A stretch of DNA of 64,000 nucleotides from Ottowia sp. (GTDB taxonomy: Bacteria; Pseudomonadota; Gammaproteobacteria; Burkholderiales; Burkholderiaceae_C): assembly GCF_016703145.1 (NCBI RefSeq), contig NZ_JADJCO010000003.1, positions 620,001 to 684,000 on the forward strand, written 5' to 3'. The notes beneath the pieces were generated by a model. That model saw only the letters and a list, made by a program, of their open reading frames with translations. It searched no databases and was not told where the DNA came from. Positions 1 through 7,695 of this stretch are shown here, piece by piece; positions within the stretch are counted from its first letter, which is position 1, and each line of letters begins with the position of its first letter. The position numbers were made by a program, and so were the translations under genes.

Positions 1-1411
1 TCTGCGGCTTGGCCGCGTCGCCGAAGGCCACCGCCTGGCCGGCGGCGCGGGCCTGGCGCACGCGGTCGGGGTCCAGGTCCAGCGCGATGGTGGCGATGCC
101 CTCGCGCTCCAGCAGGCGGGCCATGGCCTGGCCGCTGCGGCCGTAGCCGCAGATCAGCACGTGGCCGCTGGTGTTGAGGGACTGGCGCGCGATGGAGGTC
201 ATCTGCAGCGACTGCTGCAGCCACTCGCTGGACACCAGCCGCAGCACGATGCGGTTGCTGGCCATGATGATGAAGGGCGTGGCCAGCATCGACAGCACCA
301 TCGCCGCCAGGATGGGGTGGAACAGCTCCGGCGTCAGCAGCCCCTCGCGCCGGCTCAGCGTGAGCAGCACGAAGCCGAACTCGCCCGCCTGCGCCAGGTA
401 CAGCCCGGTGCGCAGCGCCACGCCGCCGCTGGCGCCCAGCGCCCGCGCCAGGGCGGTGATCAGCGCCAGCTTGAACAGCACCGGTCCCGCCAGCAGCGCC
501 AGCACCAGCGGCCACTGCAGCGCCACCTGCCGCCAGTCCAGCAGCATGCCGATGGTGATGAAGAACAGGCCCAGCAGCACGTCGTGGAAAGGGCGGATCT
601 CCGACTCCACCTGCAGCTTGAACTCGGTCTCGGAGATCAGCACGCCGCAGATGAAGGCGCCCAGCGCCAGGCTCAGGCCCGCGTGCTCGGTCAGCCACGC
701 CAGCCCCAGGGTCAGCAGCAGCAGGTTGAGCACGAACAGCTCCTCGCTCTTGCGCCGCGCCACCAGGGTCAGCCACCAGCGCATCACGCGTGGGCCGCCC
801 CACAGCAGCAGGGTGATCAGCGCGGCGGCCTTCAGGGCGGCCAGGGCCAGCGCGGCCAGCAGCGCCTCGGGCGCCGAGCCCAGCGCCGGCACCAGCACCA
901 GCAGCGGCACCACCGCCAGGTCCTGCAGCAGCAGCACGCCCATCACGCGCTGGCCGTGCTCGGACTCCAGCTCCAGCCGGTCGGCCATCATCTTCACCAC
1001 GATGGCGGTGCTGCTCATCGCCATGGCGCCGCCCAGCGCCAGCGCGGTCTGCCAGCCCATCCGCCACGCGGCGGGCGCCAGCCACGCCAGCAGCAGCGAG
1101 CCCAGCGTCACGATCAGCAGCGTCAGCACCACCTGCGCCAGCCCCAGGCCGAACACGTGGCGCCGCATGGCGCGCAGCTTGGGCAGGTTGAATTCCAGCC
1201 CGATCACGAACATCAGGAACACCACGCCGTACTCGGCCAGGTGCTTGATGCTGTCCGCGTCCTGCCCGAAGGCCAGGCCCAGGGTGTGGGGCTCCATCAT
1301 CACGCCCACCACCAGGTAGCCCAGGATGGCCGGCAGCTTGAGCCAGCGGCACGCCGAGACGCCGATCACGGCGGCCGTCAGGTACAGCAGCGTCAACTCC
1401 AGGGAACCCAT
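1..1411 (-). CDS. Kef/CPA2-type monovalent cation:proton antiporter, 3' end cut by window edge
   Basis: About 470 codons are visible and the frame stays open to the left edge, so the C-terminus lies outside the window. The N-terminal ~390 residues are a run of hydrophobic helices typical of CPA2 sodium/proton or potassium/proton exchangers (sequences such as GVVFLMFVIGLEF and AMSSTAIVVKMM). They are followed near residue 414 by a Rossmann start, HVLICGYGRSGQA, which marks a TrkA-N/RCK domain that usually binds nucleotide or glutathione adducts and gates transport. This layout fits the KefB/KefC glutathione-gated potassium efflux group, but the regulatory C-terminus needed to choose between KefB, KefC and YbaL is missing. 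The ATG at 1411 is divergent from kdsD with only 52 bases between them. Confidence 0.85.
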   Translation of the reverse strand, partial: MGSLELTLLYLTAAVIGVSACRWLKLPAILGYLVVGVMMEPHTLGLAFGQDADSIKHLAEYGVVFLMFVIGLEFNLPKLRAMRRHVFGLGLAQVVLTLLIVTLGSLLLAWLAPAAWRMGWQTALALGGAMAMSSTAIVVKMMADRLELESEHGQRVMGVLLLQDLAVVPLLVLVPALGSAPEALLAALALAALKAAALITLLLWGGPRVMRWWLTLVARRKSEELFVLNLLLLTLGLAWLTEHAGLSLALGAFICGVLISETEFKLQVESEIRPFHDVLLGLFFITIGMLLDWRQVALQWPLVLALLAGPVLFKLALITALARALGASGGVALRTGLYLAQAGEFGFVLLTLSRREGLLTPELFHPILAAMVLSMLATPFIIMASNRIVLRLVSSEWLQQSLQMTSIARQSLNTSGHVLICGYGRSGQAMARLLEREGIATIALDLDPDRVRQARAAGQAVAFGDAAKPQ

Positions 1412-1450
1412 GCGCCATGCTAGCCGAGCGGCCCGCCGGGTGCCGGTCGA

Positions 1451-1456
1451 TAGAAT
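1451..1456 (+). promoter_or_regulatory. -10 box of the kdsD promoter
   Basis: TAGAAT lies 8 bases before the kdsD start in the short kef/kdsD divergent gap. The same hexamer sits close to the starts at 42762 and 62617. This implies a very short or absent leader for kdsD. No good -35 hexamer is visible, so the call rests on the -10 match alone. Confidence 0.45.
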
Positions 1457-1463
1457 CCGGCGC

Positions 1464-2441
1464 ATGAGTTTCGACCCCGCCCAGGCCCTGCGGCTGGCCC
1501 ATGAGACGCTCGACATCGAGGCCGCCGCCGTGCTGGGCCTCAAGCGCAGGCTGGGCGACGGGTTCGCGCGCGCCGTGGCGCTGATGCTCGGCGTCACCGG
1601 CCGCGTGGTGGTGATGGGCATGGGCAAGAGCGGCCACGTCGGCCGCAAGATCGCCGCCACGCTGGCCTCCACCGGCACGCCCGCCCTGTTCGTGCACCCC
1701 GCCGAGGCCAGCCACGGCGACCTGGGCATGATCAAGCCGGTGGACGTGGTGCTGGCCATCTCCAACAGCGGCGAGAGCGAGGAGCTGACCGCCATCGTGC
1801 CGCTGGTCAAGCGCCTGGGCGCGCCGCTGGTGGCCATGACCGGCGGCGCCCAGTCCACCCTGGCGCGCTGCGCCGACGTGGTGCTGGACAGCGGCGTCGA
1901 GAAGGAGGCCTGCCCGCTCAACCTGGCGCCCACCGCCAGCACCACCGCGCAGCTGGCGCTGGGCGACGCGCTGGCCGTGGCGCTGCTGGACGCGCGCGGC
2001 TTCAAGGCCGAGGACTTCGCCCGCTCGCACCCCGGCGGCGCCCTGGGGCGGCGCCTGCTCACGCGCGTGATGGACATCATGCGCAGCGGCGAGGACGTGC
2101 CGCGCGTCGGCCCCGAGGCCACCTTCAGCACGCTGATGCGCGAGATGACGCGCAAGGGGCTGGGTGCCTCCGCCGTCGCCGATGCCGACGGCCGCGTGCT
2201 CGGCATCTTCACCGACGGCGACCTGCGCCGGCTGGTGGAAACCGGGCGCGACCTGCGCACGCTCGTCGCGCGCGACGTGATGCACGCCGGCCCGCGCACC
2301 ATCCGCCAGGACGCGCTGGCCGCCGTGGCCGCCGAGCAGATGGAGAAGGGCCGCGTCACGGTGCTGCTGGTGCTGGACGAGGCTGATCGGCTGGTCGGTG
2401 CCCTCAACACCAACGACCTGATGCGGGCGAAGGTGATCTGA
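1464..2441 (+). CDS. kdsD: Arabinose-5-phosphate isomerase KdsD
   Basis: This 325-residue enzyme interconverts ribulose-5-phosphate and arabinose-5-phosphate, the first committed step of KDO synthesis for lipopolysaccharide. The SIS sugar-isomerase domain covers about residues 35-180 and shows MGMGKSGH (51-58), NSGESEE (101-107) and the SHPGG histidine (189). Two CBS motifs fill residues ~205-325. The length matches the family. The ATG at 1464 is chosen because SIS alignment begins just after it; in-frame codons upstream to 1326 run into the antiporter gene. The stop overlaps the next start by one base (TGATG), so kdsD and kdsC are translationally coupled. Confidence 0.95.
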   Translation: MSFDPAQALRLAHETLDIEAAAVLGLKRRLGDGFARAVALMLGVTGRVVVMGMGKSGHVGRKIAATLASTGTPALFVHPAEASHGDLGMIKPVDVVLAISNSGESEELTAIVPLVKRLGAPLVAMTGGAQSTLARCADVVLDSGVEKEACPLNLAPTASTTAQLALGDALAVALLDARGFKAEDFARSHPGGALGRRLLTRVMDIMRSGEDVPRVGPEATFSTLMREMTRKGLGASAVADADGRVLGIFTDGDLRRLVETGRDLRTLVARDVMHAGPRTIRQDALAAVAAEQMEKGRVTVLLVLDEADRLVGALNTNDLMRAKVI

Positions 2442-3028
2442 TGTCGCCGGAAAACGTTGGACCCCCTTCGGGCGGCCGAGCGGCACTCACCTGGCCGCCC
2501 GAGGTGCTGCTGCGCGCGCAGGGCATCCGCGTGGCCTTTTTCGACGTGGACGGCGTGCTGACCGACGGCGGCCTGTACTACGGCGAGGGCGGCGAGGCGC
2601 TCAAGCGCTTCCACACCCTCGACGGCCACGGCCTGAAGCTGCTGGCACGTGCCGGCATCACGCCCGCCGTCATCTCCGGCCGCGACTCGCCCGCGCTGCG
2701 TGCCCGCCTGGCGGCCCTGGGCGTGACCCACCTGCGCCTGGGCACCGAGGACAAGGTGCCCGCCGCCCAGGCGCTGCTGCACGAGCTGGGCGCCGACTGG
2801 ACGCAGGCCGCCGCCATCGGCGACGACTGGCCCGACCTGCCGCTGCTGCGCCATGCCGCCTTCGCCTGCGCGCCGGCCAACGCGCATGCCGAGGCGCGCG
2901 CCCTGGCCGGCTACGTCACCGTCCTGGCCGGCGGCGCGGGCGCGGCGCGCGAGTTCTGCGACCTGCTGCTGGTGGCCGGCGGCCACTACCGCCGGCTGCT
3001 GGAGCAGCACCTGGGGCCGGCACCTTGA
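2441..3028 (+). CDS. kdsC: 3-deoxy-D-manno-octulosonate 8-phosphate phosphatase KdsC
   Basis: A 195-residue HAD-superfamily phosphatase that removes phosphate from KDO-8-phosphate. HAD motifs are clear: DVDGVLTDG at 35-43 (nucleophile Asp35), ISGRDS at 79-83 (motif II region) and GDDWPDLPLL from 127 (motif IV). There is no cap domain, as expected for the tetrameric KdsC type. The first ~20 residues (Pro/Gly-rich) are an N-terminal extension common in this lineage. It sits between kdsD and lptC with overlaps at both ends, so the three form one LPS-core/KDO operon. Confidence 0.95.
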   Translation: MSPENVGPPSGGRAALTWPPEVLLRAQGIRVAFFDVDGVLTDGGLYYGEGGEALKRFHTLDGHGLKLLARAGITPAVISGRDSPALRARLAALGVTHLRLGTEDKVPAAQALLHELGADWTQAAAIGDDWPDLPLLRHAAFACAPANAHAEARALAGYVTVLAGGAGAAREFCDLLLVAGGHYRRLLEQHLGPAP

Positions 3029-3642
3029 ACACCGCGCGCTGGTGGCGCTACGGCCGGGACCAGCTTTCGTCCTGGCTGCCGGCGCTGCTGATGATGCTGT
3101 TCGCGCTCGGCACCTGGTGGCTGGTGCGCAGCGCGCCCGAGTTGCCGGGACAGGATGGCGAGCGCCCCGTGCTGCACGAGCCCGACTACCACATGCGCCA
3201 GTTCTCGGTGCGCAGCTTCGACCCCACCGGCCGGCTGAAGTCCGAGCTGACCGGCGTGGAAGGCCACCACTACCCGGACACCGACACGCTGGAGGTCCAG
3301 GCGCCGCGCATGCGCTCCTACGACGAGCGCGGCCTGCCCACCGTGGCGACGGCGCGGCGCGCGGTGTCCAACGGCGACGGCTCCGAGGTCCAGCTCTACG
3401 GCGACGCGCGCGTGGTGCGCGACGCCGTGGCCAAGCCCGGCGGCGGCGCCCTGCCGCGCATGGAGTTCCGCGGCGAATACCTGCATGCCTTCACCCAGGA
3501 CGAGCGCGTCAGTTCCGACCAGCCGGTGGAACTGCTGCGCGGCCCCGACCGCTTCACCGGCGACCAGTTCGACTACGACGACAAGACCGGCGTGGCCCAC
3601 CTGCGGGGGCGCGTGCGCGGCGTCCTGCAGCCGAAGCGGTGA
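3025..3642 (+). CDS. lptC: LPS export protein LptC
   Basis: A 205-residue inner-membrane-anchored periplasmic protein of the Lpt bridge that carries LPS from LptBFG to LptA. One N-terminal membrane helix (residues ~16-36) precedes a beta-rich LptC/OstA-like domain (FDPTGRLKSELTG onward). The start is TTG at 3025, overlapping the kdsC stop as TTGA; no better start exists without losing the helix. In many proteobacteria lptC is followed by lptA and lptB, but here an SDR gene follows, so the partners must be encoded elsewhere. Confidence 0.9.
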   Translation: MNTARWWRYGRDQLSSWLPALLMMLFALGTWWLVRSAPELPGQDGERPVLHEPDYHMRQFSVRSFDPTGRLKSELTGVEGHHYPDTDTLEVQAPRMRSYDERGLPTVATARRAVSNGDGSEVQLYGDARVVRDAVAKPGGGALPRMEFRGEYLHAFTQDERVSSDQPVELLRGPDRFTGDQFDYDDKTGVAHLRGRVRGVLQPKR

Positions 3643-3646
3643 TGTC

Positions 3647-4423
3647 GTGAGCGGCCTGGCCTTCATCACCGGGGCCTCCAGCGGCATCGGCCAGGCGTTG
3701 GCGCAGCGCTACGCCGCCGCGGGCTGGCGCCTGGCCCTGGTGGCCCGGCGCGAGGCTGAACTGAGCGCCTGGGCGGCGGCGCAGGGCTGGCCGGCTGACC
3801 GCTGGCGGGTGTACGGCGCCGATGTGGCGTCCATCGACCGCATCGTCGCCGCTGGCCGGGCTTGCCTGGCGGACCAGGGTGTGCCCGACGTGGTGGTCGC
3901 CAACGCCGGCATCAGCATCGGCATGGACAGCGCCGAGCGGGACGATCTCGACGTCATGGCGCGCACCTTGGCCACCAACAACCTGGGCCTGGCGGCCACC
4001 TTCCACCCCTTCATCGGGCCCATGCGCCAGCGCGGCAGCGGCGCGCTGGTCGGCATCGCCAGCGTGGCGGCCATCCGCGGCCTGCCGGGCCACGGTGCCT
4101 ACTGCGCCAGCAAGGCCGGCGTGGTGAGCTACTGCGAAAGCCTGCGCGGCGAGCTGCGCGGCAGCGGCGTGCGGGTGGTGACCCTGGTGCCGGGCTACAT
4201 CAACACGCCGCTCACGCGCGGCAACCGCTATGCGATGCCTTTCCTGATGCCGGCGCCGGCGTTCGCCGAGCGGGCGTTCCAGGCCATCGGCGCGGGCGCC
4301 AGCTACCGCGTGATCCCGTGGCAGATGGGCGTGGTCGCCAAGCTGCTGCGGGTGCTGCCCAACGCGCTGTTCGACCGCCTGCTGGCCGGGCGCCCGCGCA
4401 AGGCCCGGCAGCACGGGCGCTGA
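3647..4423 (+). CDS. Short-chain dehydrogenase/reductase
   Basis: A 258-residue classical SDR with the NAD(P) motif GASSGIG (9-15), NAG (86-88) and the catalytic set Ser139, Tyr152, Lys156 (YCASK). The GTG at 3647 is used because an ATG at 3642 runs into a stop after two codons. The start lies 4 bases after lptC, so the gene is the last member of the kdsD-kdsC-lptC operon. The substrate cannot be read from sequence; the C-terminus (GVVAKLLRVLPNALFDRLLAGRPRKAR) is amphipathic and basic, as in SDRs that associate with membranes. A role in lipid or envelope metabolism is inferred only from the neighbours. Confidence 0.85.
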   Translation: MSGLAFITGASSGIGQALAQRYAAAGWRLALVARREAELSAWAAAQGWPADRWRVYGADVASIDRIVAAGRACLADQGVPDVVVANAGISIGMDSAERDDLDVMARTLATNNLGLAATFHPFIGPMRQRGSGALVGIASVAAIRGLPGHGAYCASKAGVVSYCESLRGELRGSGVRVVTLVPGYINTPLTRGNRYAMPFLMPAPAFAERAFQAIGAGASYRVIPWQMGVVAKLLRVLPNALFDRLLAGRPRKARQHGR

Positions 4424-4501
4424 AGCGCGCTGCGGCCGGTCCCCGCTGCGCTTGGGTGCGCTGCTTTCCGAAGAGACTGCTCTTTGAGCGGCCCAGCGAC
4501 G

Positions 4502-4524
4502 AAAAAGGCTCCCGAGGGAGCCTT
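4502..4524 (-). terminator. Intrinsic terminator of the RNA-binding protein gene
   Basis: An AAGGCTCCC/GGGAGCCTT stem with a tiny loop is followed on the minus strand by a run of five T. It lies 50 bases past the stop of the gene at 4575 and also faces the convergent SDR gene, where it could act less well because the plus-strand T run is missing. Confidence 0.75.
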
Positions 4525-4574
4525 CTGCTGGTGTGTCGCGGCACGTCCGCCCCTGAGGCGGACGCGGGACGGGA

Positions 4575-5132
4575 TCAATAGTCGTCGCCGCCGCCGCCGC
4601 CGTAGCCACCCCCGCTGCCGCCACCGCCGTCGCGGCGACCACCGCCGCGCGGGCCGGAGCCGTAGGGGCTGCGGAAGCCGCTGTCGCCGCCGCCGCCGTA
4701 GCCGCCACCTTCGCGGCGACCACCGCCGCCGCCGTAGCCACCACCGCCGCCTTCACGACGGCCACCGCCGCCGCCGCCGCCGTAGCCGCCGCCACCGCCG
4801 CCGCCATAACCACCGCCACCGCCGCCGCCGTAGCCGCCACCGCCACCACCGTAGCCACCGCCGCCGGAGCGCGGCGGGCGCGCTTCCATCGGACGGGCCT
4901 CGTTGACGACCACGTTGCGGCCGCCGAGCGACTGGCCGTTCATGCCGGTGATGGCGGCTTGCGCCTCGGCATCGCTGCCCATCTCGACGAAGCCAAAGCC
5001 CTTGGAGCGGCCGGTATCGCGCTCCATCATGACCTTGGCGCTGGTGACCGCGCCGAACTGGCCGAAGGCCTGCGCCAAATCGCTGTCGCGCACCGAATAC
5101 GGCAGATTGCCGACGTAAAGTTTGTTGCCCAT
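4575..5132 (-). CDS. Glycine-rich RRM RNA-binding protein
   Basis: A 185-residue protein with one RNA-recognition motif in residues 1-80: RNP2 is LYVGNL (5-10) and RNP1 is KGFGFVEM (44-51). The C-terminal ~95 residues are low-complexity GGGGYGG blocks with RR and RGG-like spacers, as in cyanobacterial and plant cold-induced GRPs. Such proteins bind single-stranded RNA and often act as cold-stress RNA chaperones. The ATG at 5132 follows AAGGAG (minus strand, 5143-5148). The frame is open further upstream, but those residues have no RRM match and lie before the ribosome-binding site. It is monocistronic with its own promoter and terminator. Confidence 0.9.
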   Translation of the reverse strand: MGNKLYVGNLPYSVRDSDLAQAFGQFGAVTSAKVMMERDTGRSKGFGFVEMGSDAEAQAAITGMNGQSLGGRNVVVNEARPMEARPPRSGGGGYGGGGGGYGGGGGGGYGGGGGGGYGGGGGGGRREGGGGGYGGGGGRREGGGYGGGGDSGFRSPYGSGPRGGGRRDGGGGSGGGYGGGGGDDY

Positions 5133-5274
5133 TTGAAAGGGACTCCTTAATGACAAATGAAAAGCGATGGAGTCCGCAAAACGCCTTCGACGAAGCTGCG
5201 CTGCGCTGGCAACGAAGGGAAACTGACTGTGTTCACCGCAAGACCACATGGGGTGTGCAAGGCGCACACCCGCG

Positions 5275-5303
5275 CAATTATGCGCGATAACTGCGGCAGT
5301 CAA
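5275..5303 (-). promoter_or_regulatory. Sigma-70 promoter of the RNA-binding protein gene
   Basis: On the minus strand TTGACT (5298-5303) is separated by exactly 17 bases from TAATTG (5275-5280). Transcription would start near 5268 and give a ~135-base untranslated leader. Just upstream, TCGGGA-TAAT-TCCCGA (5307-5322) is a perfect-armed palindrome placed 3 bases before the -35, a reasonable operator site. The remainder of the 5133-5525 gap is the leader, the dispersed repeat at 5429-5492 and unremarkable sequence. Confidence 0.6.
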
Positions 5304-5428
5304 GCATCGGGATAATTCCCGATAGAGTTGGCAGGTTATTGCGTTCCCTCGGCGCCGCCCGGGCAGGCCCGGCAACCCCGCCCCTCCAATCGGCCGCCGC
5401 TCGGCGCGGCCTCCTTGGGCATCGTTTG

Positions 5429-5492
5429 CTGCTATTAAGATAGCTATAGGAGATGGACTGGCGAGGGTTGAAAGCCAAAAAGAACTCCTGAA
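5429..5492 (+). repeat. Dispersed intergenic repeat, copy 1
   Basis: Contains GCTATTAAGATAGCTAT, then GGCGAGGGTTGAAAGCC and AAAAAGAAC, matching the two-part layout of the family (TAGCTAT core, spacer, G-rich half, A/T tail). It separates the RNA-binding protein promoter from the UPF0016 remnant. Confidence 0.6.
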
Positions 5493-5525
5493 TTCACGAA
5501 TGCGGCGCCGCCCTGGCGCATCGGC

Positions 5526-5782
5526 ATGGAAGCCTTTCTCCCTTTCCACCGGCATCGTCACCCTGGCCGAGATGGGCGATAAGACCCAGATCGCCACCGT
5601 GGCGCTGGCCGCGCAGTACCAGCCATGGGGCCGCCGTGGTGGCCGGCACCACGCTGGGCATGATGATCGCCAACGCGCCTGCGGTGTGGTTCGGCGACCA
5701 GCTGGTCAAGAGGGTGCCGATCCGCGTGGTGCACCGGGTCTCGGCGCTGGTTTTCGCCGGCCTGGGCCTGTGGGCGCTGTGA
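5526..5782 (+). pseudogene. Broken UPF0016 (TMEM165/GDT1-like) transporter gene
   Basis: An ATG start encodes MEAFL, then after an extra C in the CCC at 5540-5542 the frame continues as STGIVTLAEMGDKTQIATVA, and after a second +1 shift near 5620 as [21 protein letters not shown] to the stop at 5782. Family members are ~190 residues with two homologous halves, each carrying E-x-G-D-K-(T/S). Here only ~85 residues and one motif remain: the N-terminal start is joined to what looks like the second half. Intact members are manganese or calcium exporters in the inner membrane. This copy cannot make a normal protein unless both shifts are sequencing errors, and even then the first half is missing. 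Confidence 0.75.
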
Positions 5783-5806
5783 GGTGGCCGCGCCTGACCG
5801 GCGCGC

Positions 5807-5812
5807 TATACT
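5807..5812 (+). promoter_or_regulatory. -10 box of the metX leader
   Basis: TATACT lies 8 bases before the first base of the proposed riboswitch stem, so transcription would begin almost exactly at the aptamer. No convincing -35 hexamer is visible at the right spacing. Confidence 0.5.
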
Positions 5813-5820
5813 GGTCCGCC

Positions 5821-5876
5821 AGCGCCGATTTGCTTTCCTGCTTGCGGGCGCTCTAACAAATTCAGCTAAAGACGGA
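5821..5876 (+). promoter_or_regulatory. Candidate SAM-II riboswitch controlling metX-metW
   Basis: The P1 stem AGCGCC (5821-5826) pairs with GGCGCT (5847-5852). Its loop begins GATTTG and ends CTTGC, and the 3' strand holds CAAATT (5857-5862), which can pair with the loop GATTTG to give the pseudoknot, followed by the highly conserved GCTAAA (5865-5870) and GGA (5874-5876), which can pair with TCC (5836-5838). This is the order and spacing of the SAM-II H-type pseudoknot aptamer, known from metA/metX leaders, mostly in alphaproteobacteria. Position in front of metX, a promoter at its 5' edge and a terminator after it all support SAM feedback control. I identified it by eye; no covariance model was run. 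Confidence 0.75.
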
Positions 5877-5888
5877 CACCCGCGCACC

Positions 5889-5924
5889 ACCCGGCATCCG
5901 CCTCTTTGGCGAGCCGGGTTTTTT
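5889..5924 (+). terminator. Intrinsic terminator in the metX leader (riboswitch expression platform)
   Basis: ACCCGGC (5889-5895) pairs with GCCGGGT (5913-5919), with an inner GCC/GGC stem in the loop, directly followed by a run of six T (5919-5924). The run ends 6 bases before the metX ATG. Its place after the aptamer and before the gene suggests premature termination when SAM is bound. The metX start has no clear Shine-Dalgarno because the T run fills that position. Confidence 0.75.
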
Positions 5925-5930
5925 GTTGCC

Positions 5931-7058
5931 ATGTCGATCATTGCCACGCCGCAGGTCCTGCATTCCGAGGCGCCGCTGCCGCTGCGCAGCGGCGCGTCGA
6001 TCCGGGACTACGAGCTGACCTACGAGACCTACGGCCAGCTCAACGCCGCCCGCGACAACGCGGTGCTGATCTGTCACGCCCTCAACGCCTCGCACCACGT
6101 GGCCGGCGTGTACTCGGGCCAGGACAGGAGCGAAGGCTGGTGGGACAACATGATCGGCCCCGGCAAGCCGGTGGACACCGACCGCTTCTTCGTCATCGGC
6201 GTCAACAACCTGGGCTCGTGCTTCGGCTCCACCGGGCCGATGCACCGCAACCCGGCCACGGGCGAGGTCTACGGCGCCGACTTCCCGGTCGTCACCGTGG
6301 AGGACTGGGTCGATGCCCAGGCCCGCCTGCTGGACGCGCTGGGCATTCGGCGGCTCGCCGCCGTCATGGGCGGCAGCCTGGGCGGCATGCAGGCGCTGAG
6401 CTGGACGATGCAGTACCCCGACCGCGTGCGCCACGCCGTGGTGGTGGCCAGCGCGCCCAACCTGTCGGCCGAGAACATCGCCTTCAACGAGGTGGCGCGC
6501 CGCGCCATCGTCACCGACCCGGACTTCCACGGCGGCCACTTCTACCGCCACGGCGTCATCCCCAAGCGCGGCCTGCGCATCGCGCGCATGATCGGCCACA
6601 TCACGTACCTGAGCGACGACGTGATGAACGAGAAGTTCGGCCGGCAGCTCCGGGAAGGCATCGACCTGAAGTACAGCACCCAGGACGTCGAGTTCCAGAT
6701 CGAGAGCTACCTGCGCCACCAGGGCGACAAGTTCAGCGACTACTTCGACGCCAACACCTACCTCCTGATCACCCGCGCGCTCGACTACTTCGACCCGGCG
6801 CGCGCCTTCCAGGGCGACCTGACGCGCGCGCTGGCGGCCACCCGGGCGCGCTTCCTGCTGGTCAGCTTCACCACCGACTGGCGCTTCCCGCCCGCGCGCT
6901 CGCGCGAGGTCGTCAAGGCGCTGCTCGAAAACCGCCGCGACGTCAGCTACGCCGAGATCGACGCGCCCCACGGGCACGACGCCTTTCTGCTCGAAGACCC
7001 GCGCTACCTGGGTGTCGTGCGCTCCTACTTTGATAGTTTCAAGGAGGCCGTGCGATGA
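5931..7058 (+). CDS. metX: Homoserine O-acyltransferase MetX
   Basis: A 375-residue alpha/beta-hydrolase that acylates homoserine at the entry to methionine synthesis. It has the long nucleophile elbow GGSLGG (147-152, Ser149), the substrate loop [12 protein letters not shown] (92-103) and the C-terminal histidine in PHGHDAF. MetX-fold enzymes in proteobacteria may use succinyl- or acetyl-CoA, so the acyl donor is not certain. The ATG at 5931 gives the family N-terminus. The metW start overlaps the end (ATGA), and a SAM-II-like leader precedes the gene, so the pair is likely repressed by high SAM. Confidence 0.95.
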   Translation: MSIIATPQVLHSEAPLPLRSGASIRDYELTYETYGQLNAARDNAVLICHALNASHHVAGVYSGQDRSEGWWDNMIGPGKPVDTDRFFVIGVNNLGSCFGSTGPMHRNPATGEVYGADFPVVTVEDWVDAQARLLDALGIRRLAAVMGGSLGGMQALSWTMQYPDRVRHAVVVASAPNLSAENIAFNEVARRAIVTDPDFHGGHFYRHGVIPKRGLRIARMIGHITYLSDDVMNEKFGRQLREGIDLKYSTQDVEFQIESYLRHQGDKFSDYFDANTYLLITRALDYFDPARAFQGDLTRALAATRARFLLVSFTTDWRFPPARSREVVKALLENRRDVSYAEIDAPHGHDAFLLEDPRYLGVVRSYFDSFKEAVR

Positions 7059-7636
7059 GCGACCAGGCCGTCATGCGCAGCATCGCCCGCCTGGTGCCCG
7101 AGGGCGCGCACGTGCTCGACCTGGGCTGCGGCGACGGCGCCCTGCTGGAGCTGCTGCGGCGCGAGCGGCGCTGCACCGGCTACGGCATCGAGATCGACGA
7201 CGCCAATGTGCTGGCCTGCGTGCGGCGCGGCATCAACGTCTTGCAGCTCAACCTGCACCAGGGGCTGGCCGCGTTCCAGGACCAGAGCTTCGACGTGGTG
7301 CTGCAGATCGACACCCTGCAGCACCTGCGCAATGCCGAGGTCATGCTGCGCGAGACCGCGCGCGTCGGCCGCACCGGCATCGTCGCCTTCCCCAACTTCG
7401 CGCACTGGCCCAACCGCCTCTCCGTGGCGCGCGGGCGCATGCCCGTCACCCGCCGCCTGCCCTATCAGTGGTACGACACGCCCAACATCCGCGTCGGCAC
7501 CTACAAGGACTTCGAGGCGCTGGCGCGCAAGAACGGCCTGAAGGTGCTCGACGCCTTCGGCCTCGAAGGCGGACGCGAAGTGCGCTGGCTGCCCAACGCT
7601 CGGGCCAGCACGGCGGTCTTCAAGCTGCAACGCTGA
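7055..7636 (+). CDS. metW: Methionine biosynthesis protein MetW
   Basis: A 193-residue SAM-dependent methyltransferase-fold protein with motif VLDLGCGDG (20-28) and the MetW-typical stretch [11 protein letters not shown]. MetW is almost always paired with metX in beta- and gammaproteobacteria and is needed for, or stimulates, homoserine acylation; its exact reaction is not settled. Translation is coupled to metX through a 4-base overlap. The stop codon is followed immediately by a dispersed repeat. Confidence 0.92.
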   Translation: MSDQAVMRSIARLVPEGAHVLDLGCGDGALLELLRRERRCTGYGIEIDDANVLACVRRGINVLQLNLHQGLAAFQDQSFDVVLQIDTLQHLRNAEVMLRETARVGRTGIVAFPNFAHWPNRLSVARGRMPVTRRLPYQWYDTPNIRVGTYKDFEALARKNGLKVLDAFGLEGGREVRWLPNARASTAVFKLQR

Positions 7637-7695
7637 TTTTCTGAACGGAATTGGCCTGTAGCCCCCATGGATATTGCGCCAACAGCTATCAAAAT
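7637..7695 (-). repeat. Dispersed intergenic repeat, copy 2
   Basis: On the minus strand it reads TTTTGATAGCTGTTGGCGC, CAATATCCATG, GGGCTACAGGCC, TTC. It fills the whole metW-amidase gap and ends one base before the amidase ATG, so any ribosome-binding site of the amidase lies inside the repeat. Confidence 0.75.

Noticed and set aside
161..1423. Long plus-strand open frames opposite the antiporter gene
   Set aside because: Their composition (Gln/His/Arg-rich) is typical of antisense reading of GC-rich genes, and the minus strand has clear membrane and RCK motifs.
2986..3687. Minus-strand frame opposite lptC
   Set aside because: It lies fully inside the kdsC-lptC operon and has no recognisable domain, start context or terminator.
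4590..4870. Tandem repeat block resembling a repeat array or CRISPR
   Set aside because: It is the GGY-rich tail of the RNA-binding protein; units have no constant spacers and keep codon phase.
5133..5597. Upstream extension of the RNA-binding protein to a start near 5597
   Set aside because: The added residues match no RRM protein, cross the promoter and a dispersed repeat, and the ATG at 5132 has a good ribosome-binding site.
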